Shown: positions 5,957-12,170 of the stretch, in pieces
Numbering within the stretch: position 1 is the first letter of the stretch
Layout of the letters: each line of letters begins with the position of its first letter
Source of the DNA: Pseudomonadota bacterium
GTDB lineage: Bacteria; Pseudomonadota; Alphaproteobacteria; Caulobacterales; Caulobacteraceae
Reading direction: 5' to 3'
Assembly (NCBI GenBank): GCA_023390245.1
Contig: JAEWDF010000047.1
Location: forward strand, 1 to 13,261
Length of the DNA: 13,261 nt
The notes under the pieces: model-generated
Told to the model about the DNA's origin: nothing
What the model saw: only the letters and a program-made list of their open reading frames with translations
Database searches by the model: none
Program-made: the position numbers and the translations under genes

Positions 5957-6808
5957 ATGAGAGGCTCGATGCTGCGCCCTGCCCTGATCCCCCTGGCCCT
6001 GACCACCCTGGCCCTTGGCCTGGCCGCCTGCGACGGCGAAGGCGCCGTGCGGATCACCACCACCACCTCCACGTCCGACGACGGCCCCAAGGGGGTGCTG
6101 AAGGTCATCGACACGCTGCAATGCCCCGAAACCATCGGCGTCCTGACCCGCAAGGGCCTGGCGGCGGCCGGCGGCGACAACTGCGTCTATGGCGGGCCGC
6201 GCGGCGCCGAGGTCGTGCTGCATCTGGTCCGTCTCAACGACCAGCCGACCGAGACCATCCTGCAGGGCTTCGAACAACGGCTCGGCCGGGACCTGCCGCG
6301 GACCGCCGCCCGGCTGAAATCCGGCGAGCCCACGCCCGTCTCCGTCGACGCCCAGGGCGATGCCGCCACGATCACCGCTCCGGGCGTGCGGATCGACGCC
6401 AACGGCGACGACGCCTCGGTCCGCCTGCCCGGGATCAGCATCGACGCCAGGGGCGACGACGCTTCGGTCCGCATCGGGGGGTTCCACATCAACACCCGCG
6501 ACAGCGGCGCCGCCCAGCCCGCGGTCAAGGCCGACGTCCAGGCCGAGGCCGGGGGCGACTCCGTCAGCATCCGCGCCGACAGCAACGTCAGCGAGGTGCG
6601 CACGATCGAGGGCGGCGACGCCACGCGCATGACCTACATCCTGTCGGACGACACGGCCTCGGACGGCGGCTGGCGCATGGTCGGCTTCGAGGCGCGCGGG
6701 CCGAAGGGCGGCCCGATCGTGGTCGCCACCGTCCGCTCCAAGGAGCGCAAGAACGACCGCGTGTTCGACGCCGCCCGGGACCTGGTGGCGCTGAACGTGG
6801 GGAAATGA
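5957..6808 (+). CDS. lipoprotein with tandem 16-residue repeats
   Basis: I do not recognise a named family. The 283-residue product begins with a lipoprotein signal: basic start, hydrophobic core, and lipobox LAAC with the modified Cys at residue 25. A Thr/Ser-rich linker follows the Cys. A first domain (about 45-120) contains two Cys, one in TLQCPET and one in GDNCVYGG, that could pair. Residues 128-175 are three 16-residue repeats of the form (I/V)xIDAxGDDASVRxxG plus the start of a fourth, suggesting regularly stacked beta strands. A C-terminal domain (about 210-283) includes RMTYILSDD, WRMVGFEARG and a basic stretch SKERKNDR. It should be anchored in the cell envelope facing the periplasm. 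ATG 5957 has little ribosome site; ATG 5969 with GAGG 5 nt before it is an alternative that keeps the lipobox. Confidence 0.82.
   Translation: MRGSMLRPALIPLALTTLALGLAACDGEGAVRITTTTSTSDDGPKGVLKVIDTLQCPETIGVLTRKGLAAAGGDNCVYGGPRGAEVVLHLVRLNDQPTETILQGFEQRLGRDLPRTAARLKSGEPTPVSVDAQGDAATITAPGVRIDANGDDASVRLPGISIDARGDDASVRIGGFHINTRDSGAAQPAVKADVQAEAGGDSVSIRADSNVSEVRTIEGGDATRMTYILSDDTASDGGWRMVGFEARGPKGGPIVVATVRSKERKNDRVFDAARDLVALNVGK
6338..6481 (+). repeat. three 48-bp in-frame tandem repeats in the lipoprotein gene
   Basis: Units 6338-6385, 6386-6433 and 6434-6481 encode the 16-residue repeats, and a degenerate fourth unit starts at 6482. The second and third units are most alike (both carry GGCGACGACGC, then TCGGTCCGC), pointing to relatively recent duplication, while the first has drifted. 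Confidence 0.75.
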
Positions 6809-6879
6809 CGCCGGCGCGGCCTTGATCCCGGCTCCGGGATGAGTCACCTGACCGACCCGACAGCGATCAGGATGCCGCC

Positions 6880-7521
6880 TTGGCCGAGCGCCCCACCAAG
6901 AAGAACGCCCCCCGCGCCTGGCAGCGCATGTTGTCCGGCCGCCGCCTGGACCTGCTGGACCCCTCGCCGTTCGACATCGAGATCGAGGACATCGCCCACG
7001 GCCTGGCCCGGGTGGCGCGCTGGAACGGCCAGACCATCGGCGAGCACGCCTTCTCCGTGGCCCAGCACAGCGTGGTGGTCGAGGAGATCGCCGCCCACAT
7101 CAGGCCGGGCCTGGACCCGAAATGGCGTTTGGCCGCCCTGCTGCACGACGCCTCCGAATACGTCATCGGCGACATGATCTCGCCGTTCAAGGCGGCGCTG
7201 GGCGCCGGCTACAAGGACTTCGAGGCGCGGCTGGAGGGAGCCATCCACGTCCGGTACGGCCTACCGCCCAAGACGCCGCCGGCGATCAAGGCCCTGATCA
7301 AGAAGGCCGACAAGGCCTGCGCCTATTTCGAGGCGACGCAACTGGCCGGTTTCACGCCCAAGGAGGCGCTGGGCTTCTTCGGCGCCCCGCCCGAAGGCTA
7401 CGACCTGGTCATCGAGCCTCAGCCCGCCACCGTCGCCCAGGCCCGTTACCTGGACCGCTACCGCGTGCTGGCGGGCGCGGTCGGCATCATCCCGGCCGAC
7501 GACGCCTGGCACACGGAGTAG
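6880..7521 (+). CDS. HD-domain phosphohydrolase (YfbR-like family)
   Basis: The 213-residue protein has the metal-binding HD signature: His56 and His63 in GEHAFSVAQHS, then His89-Asp90 in ALLHDASEYVIGDM, and a downstream Asp in KKADKACAYFEA. Proteins of this layout include the 5'-deoxynucleotidase YfbR, so a nucleotide monophosphatase activity is plausible, though the substrate cannot be read from the sequence. It is soluble and cytoplasmic. The likely start is TTG 6880, with AGGA at 6869-6872 7 nt before it; the conserved-looking text APRAWQRMLSGRRLDLLDPSP begins soon after, and an ATG at 6928 would cut it. It ends 5 nt before nadQ, so the two are almost certainly co-transcribed, hinting at a role in nucleotide or NAD metabolism. 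Confidence 0.88.
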   Translation: MAERPTKKNAPRAWQRMLSGRRLDLLDPSPFDIEIEDIAHGLARVARWNGQTIGEHAFSVAQHSVVVEEIAAHIRPGLDPKWRLAALLHDASEYVIGDMISPFKAALGAGYKDFEARLEGAIHVRYGLPPKTPPAIKALIKKADKACAYFEATQLAGFTPKEALGFFGAPPEGYDLVIEPQPATVAQARYLDRYRVLAGAVGIIPADDAWHTE

Positions 7522-7526
7522 CCGCC

Positions 7527-8486
7527 ATGGATACGCCCGCGCCTCCGATGGAACACGGCGTGCGCATCGGCCTGTCCGTGGTCATCATGGCCCTGCAGGC
7601 GCGGCGGGCGGTGGTGCTGACCACCCCGGCGGAGGACGGCGCCCGGGCCCTGCCGTTCGGCCCCTTCGACCCGGCGCGCGACCGCACGTTCGAGCGGGCG
7701 CTGCGGGACTTCGTGGGCCAGCAGACGGGCTTCCCTCTTGGCTTCGTGGAGCAGCTCTACACCTTCGGCGACGCGGGCCGCGCCCTGCCCCGCGCCACGC
7801 CCGGCCCGGACCGCCTGCGGGAGGTGTCGGTCGGCTACCTGGCCCTGACCTCCGACGCCGCCGCCGCCCCGACCCACGACGCCGGCTGGGACGCGGTGTT
7901 CGACGTCTTTCCGTGGGAGGACCGGCGCGCGCCCGACGCCCCGCTGGACGCGCGCATCCGCGACGGCCTGCTGCAATGGGCGGCCGCCGACGGGGGCCGT
8001 CTGGCCCGCGCCCAAGGCCTGTTCGCCCTGACGCCCCAACACCGCTGGAACGAGGAGCGGGTGCTGGAACGCTACGAACTGCTCTACGAGGCCGGACTGG
8101 TCGAGGAGGCGGCCCGCGACCGCGAAGAGGCCCCGACCGCCGCGCCGCGCCCGGCGCTGGGTCGCGCCATGGCCTCGGATCACCGCCGCATCCTGGCCAC
8201 CGCCCTGGGCCGGCTGCGCAGCAAGCTGAAGTACCGGCCGGTGCTGTTCGACCTGACGGCCGAGACCTTCACCCTGTCGGACCTGCAGGCGGCGGCCGAG
8301 GCCGTCTCCGGGCTGACGCTGCACAAGCAGAACTTCCGCCGCGGCGTCGAACGCACCGGCCTGGTCGAGCCCACGGGCCGCCTGTCGGCCGCCACGGGCG
8401 GGCGCCCGGCCGAACTGTTCCGCTTCCGCGGCGCCGACCCCCGCACCGGCGCCGCTCCGGGCCTGTCCCTGCCCGCCCAGCGCTGA
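7527..8486 (+). CDS. nadQ: NadQ-type NAD regulator (Nudix-like sensor plus winged helix)
   Basis: I recognise this 319-residue protein as the alphaproteobacterial COG4111 family, predicted regulator NadQ of NAD biosynthesis genes. An N-terminal Nudix-like domain (about 10-160) contains LPFGPFDPARDRT, VGQQTGFPLGFVEQLYTFGD and SVGYLALT. The place of the Nudix box reads RALRDFVGQQTG and lacks the catalytic glutamates, consistent with ligand sensing rather than hydrolysis. A linker helix region contains ERVLERYELLYEAGLVEEA. The C-terminal winged helix (about 218-300) has DHRRILATALGRLR, KLKYRPVLFDL, GLTLHKQNFRR and GRPAELFRFR. The start is set by GGAG at 7515-7518, which lies within the end of the HD gene 8 nt before ATG. 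The nadA/B/C genes it usually controls are not in the window. Confidence 0.85.
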   Translation: MDTPAPPMEHGVRIGLSVVIMALQARRAVVLTTPAEDGARALPFGPFDPARDRTFERALRDFVGQQTGFPLGFVEQLYTFGDAGRALPRATPGPDRLREVSVGYLALTSDAAAAPTHDAGWDAVFDVFPWEDRRAPDAPLDARIRDGLLQWAAADGGRLARAQGLFALTPQHRWNEERVLERYELLYEAGLVEEAARDREEAPTAAPRPALGRAMASDHRRILATALGRLRSKLKYRPVLFDLTAETFTLSDLQAAAEAVSGLTLHKQNFRRGVERTGLVEPTGRLSAATGGRPAELFRFRGADPRTGAAPGLSLPAQR

Positions 8487-8578
8487 ACGACGATTTCCTT
8501 CACGAACCGCTTGCGATGCGCCGCGCGCGCCATTAGAGAAGCCGCTCGCTCAACCATGCCTCATGGAAACGGCCTCGC

Positions 8579-8670
<92 letters not shown>

Positions 8671-8756
8671 CTTATCCCCGATCCGCCTCGCGAAGCCGAT
8701 AGACAGGCTGACCTGCAAGTCTTGTCATTGTTCTCACTTGTTCCATTCCGCCTCGC

Positions 8757-9230
8757 ATGCAGCGCACGTTCGGTTTTGGAGCGGTTATCGGGGATGTGAC
8801 CTTTCCGGACGTGAAGGCGCGACGCCTTCGTCAGGCGCTGCGAACGATCGTCGCCCGGTATTCCGATTTCGACCTGACGTTCCTGAGCCGCTTCGGCGTC
8901 GCGGAGGCGCTCGCCTGGCTGGAGCGTCTGCCCGGCGTCGGCCGCAAGGTTTCCGCATCCACCCTGAATTTCAGCACCTTGCGCATGCCTGCGTTCGTCA
9001 TCGACACTCATGTGTCGAGGGTGCTGCAGCGCTTCGGCTTCGTTCGGACAGGCGCGGACACGCCCGGCGCCTACGACAGGATGATGGAGTCCCTGGACGG
9101 CTGGAACGCCGCCGAGCTGGCGGAACTCCACATCCGGATGAAGGGCCTGGGTCAGGCCGTCTGCCGCGCCGATTATGCGGACTGCCGGCGCTGCGTCCTC
9201 AACGAAGGCTGTCGCGGCGCGGCCGTCTGA
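8757..9230 (+). CDS. endonuclease III-like HhH-GPD protein, N-terminally truncated
   Basis: Endonuclease III is a DNA glycosylase/AP lyase of base excision repair. This 157-residue frame keeps the helix-hairpin-helix LERLPGVGRK with the catalytic Lys64, the catalytic Asp83 in VIDTHVSRVL, and the complete iron-sulfur loop C136-x6-C143-x2-C146-x5-C152. What is missing is the first 60 or so residues of a roughly 210-residue enzyme, helices that complete the fold. Recognisable family sequence starts at about residue 10 (VIGDVTFPDVKARRLRQAL). Stops lie upstream in the same frame at 8700 and 8709, and only 88 nt separate the ATG from the tRNA, so there is no room for the missing part. No ribosome site is seen. 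It may be a decayed remnant or a short active variant; I favour a remnant. Confidence 0.7.
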   Translation: MQRTFGFGAVIGDVTFPDVKARRLRQALRTIVARYSDFDLTFLSRFGVAEALAWLERLPGVGRKVSASTLNFSTLRMPAFVIDTHVSRVLQRFGFVRTGADTPGAYDRMMESLDGWNAAELAELHIRMKGLGQAVCRADYADCRRCVLNEGCRGAAV

Positions 9231-9263
9231 GTCTCCCGCCGGCGCGTCTCGGCTTCATCCGCC

Positions 9264-11225
9264 TCATCCCGCCGTGCGGCTGTTGTCGTCGCGATGGCTG
9301 TCGGGCAGGCGGCGGTCCGGATCCATCGTCGCCGAGACCACCGCGCCGCGGCCGGCGAAACGGAAGGCATGGCTGCGCTGCTGGAGCCAGGTCTCGACCG
9401 GGATGCGCTGGTCGATATGCGAGCCGTCGGCGAAGGCGACGCGCAGGGTGGCGGGCAGGACCAGCTTGTCGCGGTTCTCGATCACCACGTCCGCGCCCCG
9501 GGCCGCGTCGCCGTCGATCGGGGTGATGGCCGCGACGGCCAGGTCGTGCTTCCAGTTGTTTAGGTACCAGCCGCGCCAGAACCACGACAGGTCCTCGCCG
9601 CCCGCGCTTTCCATCGCCCGGAAGAAGTCGCTGGGCTTGGGGTGCTTGTAGGCCCAGTCGGCGATGAACTTGCGGAAGGCCGGGTCGAACCGGTCGGGGC
9701 CCAGGATGTCCTCGCGCAGCAGCGTCAGGCCGAAGGCGGATTTGAAGTAGGTGATCGGGTGCCGGTACTTCTCCTGGATGGCGTCGGCGCGGGTCATGAT
9801 GGCGGGCGCCTCCGCGTCCTCCAGGATGGCGGCGATCTGCTCGGCCGGCGTACCCTGGCGGGGCGCGTATTCCCCGTCGCGCTTCGGGCCATAGACGCCG
9901 CCCTCGAAGGCGTCGGATTCATAGACGTCGATGAAGGTGTTGAAGCCCTCGTCCATCCAGGCGTCACGGCGCTCGTCGAAGCCGACGATCATCGGGAACC
10001 AGCTGTGGCCGATCTCATGGGCGGTGATCCAGAACAAGGTCTTGCCCTCGTCCTCCACCCCATCGAACACGATGCCCGGATACTCCATGCCGGCGGCCGG
10101 CCCGGCGACGTTGATCGCGTTCGGCCAGGGATAGGCGTACCAGCCGGAGAAGGTCTCGACCGCGTGCTTCAGATACTCGGTGGAGCGGCTCCAGCGGTCC
10201 TGCCCCACGCTCTCGACCGGATAGACCGACTGCGCCAGCGCGGTCTTGCCGTCCGGCAGGGCGATGCGCGCGGCGTCCCAGACGAAGGCGCGCGAGGCGC
10301 TGAACGCCACGTCGCGCGTGTGGTCCATGTGGAAGCGCCAGGTGCGGGTGTCGCCGCCTGCGGCGCCGGCGGCCTGAACCTCCTCCGGCGTGCGGATCAT
10401 CACGGTGCGGTCGCTGGACCGGGCCTGCGCCAGGCGCCGGCGCTGCTCGGCGTCCAGCACCTGGTCCGGGTTGGTCAGCTCGCCCGAACCGGCCACGATC
10501 ATGTCGGCGGGGACGGTCACGGCGTAGTCGAAATCGCCGTATTCCAGATAGAATTCGTTGGCCAGATACGGCAGCGTGTCCCAGCCGCGCACATCGTCAT
10601 AGACCGCCATGCGCGGATACCACTGGGCGATGCTGTAGATGTCGCCGTTGGCGCTGGGCATCCAGCCGGTGCGCCCGCCGAAGTCGTCGGACGGCACGAC
10701 ATAGCCGTAACGCACCCGCACCTCGACCTTTCCGCCCTTGGGCGCCAGCGGCGCCGGCAGGGTCAGCCGCATCCGCGTGTCGTCGACCAGCGGCTGCACC
10801 GCCGTCCAGGGGCCGCGGCCCTGGCGCACCTCGACCCCGTCGATGCGATAGCCGTCGGTCGACCCGCGCTTGGGCCGGGCCGAGAAGGCGACCGCGCGCG
10901 CGTCGTCGCGGTACAGGTTCTGGTCCAGTTGCAGCCACAGGACGTCCAGCACGTCGGGACTGTTGTTGGTGTAGGCGATGACCGCCTGGCCCGTCAGGGT
11001 GCGGCTTTCGGGGTCCAGCCGCGCGTCGATCGAATAGTCCACCCGGTTCTGCCAATAGGCTTGGCCCGGCGCGCCGTCGGACGCGCGATAGACGTTGGCC
11101 GGCGCCGGCAGGGTCAGGGGCGCAAAAGTCTCCAGCGGGTGAAAGCCGTCCGACTGCGCCAGCACCGGCGGCGCGGCCGTCGCCAAGCCGGCCAGAACCA
11201 TCATCCCCATCAGACCCTTGCGCAT
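9264..11225 (-). CDS. secreted M1-family metallopeptidase (aminopeptidase)
   Basis: A zinc aminopeptidase of the M1 family, exported to the periplasm or envelope. The 653-residue precursor has a signal peptide (MRKGLMGMMVLAGLATAA, then PPVLA before QS) with probable cleavage after residue 23. The zinc motif HEIGH lies at 403-407, and Glu426 in MDEGFNTF sits 18 residues later, the classic HEXXH-x18-E. The substrate-binding motif normally written GxMEN appears as AGMEYPG (around 378-384), a variant seen in the subgroup usually annotated simply as M1 family peptidase. The N-terminal beta domain includes YSIDARLDPESRTLTGQAVIAYTN. The start at 11225 is chosen because GGAGGG lies 6 nt upstream and it gives the signal peptide; the frame extends 13 codons further. 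It converges on the truncated endonuclease III gene 33 nt away. Confidence 0.92.
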   Translation of the reverse strand: MRKGLMGMMVLAGLATAAPPVLAQSDGFHPLETFAPLTLPAPANVYRASDGAPGQAYWQNRVDYSIDARLDPESRTLTGQAVIAYTNNSPDVLDVLWLQLDQNLYRDDARAVAFSARPKRGSTDGYRIDGVEVRQGRGPWTAVQPLVDDTRMRLTLPAPLAPKGGKVEVRVRYGYVVPSDDFGGRTGWMPSANGDIYSIAQWYPRMAVYDDVRGWDTLPYLANEFYLEYGDFDYAVTVPADMIVAGSGELTNPDQVLDAEQRRRLAQARSSDRTVMIRTPEEVQAAGAAGGDTRTWRFHMDHTRDVAFSASRAFVWDAARIALPDGKTALAQSVYPVESVGQDRWSRSTEYLKHAVETFSGWYAYPWPNAINVAGPAAGMEYPGIVFDGVEDEGKTLFWITAHEIGHSWFPMIVGFDERRDAWMDEGFNTFIDVYESDAFEGGVYGPKRDGEYAPRQGTPAEQIAAILEDAEAPAIMTRADAIQEKYRHPITYFKSAFGLTLLREDILGPDRFDPAFRKFIADWAYKHPKPSDFFRAMESAGGEDLSWFWRGWYLNNWKHDLAVAAITPIDGDAARGADVVIENRDKLVLPATLRVAFADGSHIDQRIPVETWLQQRSHAFRFAGRGAVVSATMDPDRRLPDSHRDDNSRTAG

Positions 11226-11346
11226 GGTCGTCCCTCCGGTCCGGGGCCGGCCCTGCCGCGCCATCGCGACGATTCCGCCGAACCCCGGGTCGGACCTGTC
11301 CTAGGCCGCACGCCGCGCGATGCAAACCGCCCAGGTCGCGGCGGGC

Positions 11347-11382
11347 AAGAAAAAGGGCGGAGGCCCAAAGGCCCCCGCCCTT
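11347..11382 (-). terminator. Rho-independent terminator of the phasin gene
   Basis: Arms at 11353-11365 and 11370-11382 form a 13-bp stem with one A/C mismatch and a 4-nt loop. On the minus strand it is followed by TTTTTCTT. It begins 25 nt after the phasin stop codon and separates phasin from the M1 peptidase gene downstream on the same strand. Confidence 0.85.
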
Positions 11383-11407
11383 CATCCGTTCAGGACCGGC
11401 GCTGCGA

Positions 11408-11887
11408 TCAGCGGGCGGCCTGGAAGCTTTCGACCGAGGCGGTGACGCGCTCGTTGATCGGCTTGAAGCTGTCCTTCACCGTCGCAGCGACGATGTCGTT
11501 GGTCTTGGCCAGTTCGGCCATATAGCCTTCCATCGAGGCGCGGGCCCACTTGGTCTGCAGTTCGAAGAACTCCTGCACCGAACGGGCGGTCGACAGCTCC
11601 TTGCCAGCGACGACGCCGTCTTCCCACGACTTCTTGGCGTAGGACAGGGCCTGTTGCGACAGGGCCTCGGCGCCCTTCTGGGCGGCGGCGGCCGACTCGA
11701 CCACGGCGTCCAGGTTCTTCTTGCCGTGGACGTTCAGTTCGCCCAGCGAGGCGACGGTCTTGTCCACGCCTTCGCGGAACGCCTTGGCGCCGGCGGCCTG
11801 GAAGGTTTCGGCCTGGGCCTTCGCTTTGGCGGCGGCGGCCGCGGTCTGGTCGGCGGTCTTCTTGATGGTCTCGGCGTTGTCGGCCAT
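11408..11887 (-). CDS. phasin family protein (PHB granule-associated)
   Basis: Phasins coat polyhydroxybutyrate granules and set their size and number; some alphaproteobacterial members are also abundant general cytoplasmic proteins. The 159-residue protein is almost wholly helical, Ala/Lys/Glu-rich, without Cys. It contains AFREGVDKTVASLGELN, NLDAVVESAAAAQKGAEALS, SYAKKSWEDGV and the typical phasin segment SVQEFFELQTKWARASMEGY, followed by AELAKTNDIVAATVKDSFKPI. ATG 11887 with GGAGAG upstream fits the family start MADNAETIKKTADQ; the frame stays open further upstream into the promoter and should not be extended. A strong sigma70-type promoter, a perfect palindromic operator candidate and a strong terminator make this a single-gene unit, probably controlled by a PhaR-type repressor. 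Confidence 0.9.
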   Translation of the reverse strand: MADNAETIKKTADQTAAAAAKAKAQAETFQAAGAKAFREGVDKTVASLGELNVHGKKNLDAVVESAAAAQKGAEALSQQALSYAKKSWEDGVVAGKELSTARSVQEFFELQTKWARASMEGYMAELAKTNDIVAATVKDSFKPINERVTASVESFQAAR

Positions 11888-11945
11888 TGCGGTCTCTCCG
11901 TGTCTGTCGCCCCGGGGGCGGGCGGTTGCGGATGCGAACTTGCTC

Positions 11946-11964
11946 GCGGAGGTCCGACCTCCGC
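11946..11964. promoter_or_regulatory. perfect 9-1-9 palindrome at the phasin transcript start
   Basis: GCGGAGGTCCGACCTCCGC is a perfect inverted repeat, just downstream of the phasin -10 box and so covering roughly the first 20 transcribed bases. In the mRNA it can fold as an 8-bp stem with a 3-nt loop; in DNA it could be an operator. Either a 5' stabilising hairpin or a repressor site is plausible. Confidence 0.55.
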
Positions 11965-11972
11965 CTGCGCGC

Positions 11973-12001
11973 CTTATGCTGCACATGCGAAATGAGGTCA
12001 A
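11973..12001 (-). promoter_or_regulatory. sigma70-type promoter of the phasin gene
   Basis: On the minus strand TTGACC (12001-11996) and CATAAG (11978-11973) are separated by exactly 17 nt, matching 5 of 6 and 4 of 6 bases of the housekeeping consensus. The transcript would start near 11966, giving an 80-nt leader before the phasin ATG. The spacer and -10 contain TGTGCAGC, a partial copy of the upstream operator. Confidence 0.65.
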
Positions 12002-12006
12002 GAGCC

Positions 12007-12023
12007 ATTGTGCAGCGCACAAT
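12007..12023. promoter_or_regulatory. PhaR-type operator candidate, perfect 7-3-7 palindrome
   Basis: ATTGTGCAGCGCACAAT is a perfect palindrome with a 3-nt centre, located 5 nt upstream of the phasin -35 box. TGC/GCA-rich palindromes of this kind are known targets of the PHB-sensing repressor PhaR in alphaproteobacteria. The core TGTGCAGC recurs on the minus strand between the -35 and -10, so two sites may bracket the promoter. Confidence 0.6.
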
Positions 12024-12170
12024 ATGATCGGCGATAACCCTGGAAGGCGGTTCAAATTCCCGTTGACGGCCGGTTAACCACCATGAAACCCGCAGTTCCT
12101 ATGCTAGCCATTCATTGACGCGTCGGCCGGGGGGCCTGCCGCACCCTGCTTTCGAGGGTTGTACCTGCCC

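Noticed and set aside
6825..6840. ATCCCGG-CT-CCGGGAT palindrome after the lipoprotein gene, considered as a terminator
   Set aside because: Short stem with no T-tract on either strand; at most a weak hairpin.
9642..11525. 627-codon open frame on the plus strand opposite the M1 peptidase
   Set aside because: Antisense shadow running across the peptidase, its promoter region and the phasin terminator; composition is Gly/Val/Arg-rich with no family match.
12050..12061. GGTTCAAATTCC resembling a tRNA T-arm, considered as a tRNA remnant or att site
   Set aside because: The flanking bases do not form a T-stem and no acceptor or anticodon arm is present.
12076..12099. Minus-strand GGAAC-N15-GGTT, considered as an EcfG promoter for phasin
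   Set aside because: It has an imperfect -10 and lies about 190 nt from the phasin ATG, upstream of a much better sigma70-type promoter; it also overlaps the GGTTAACC element. Possible but not supported.
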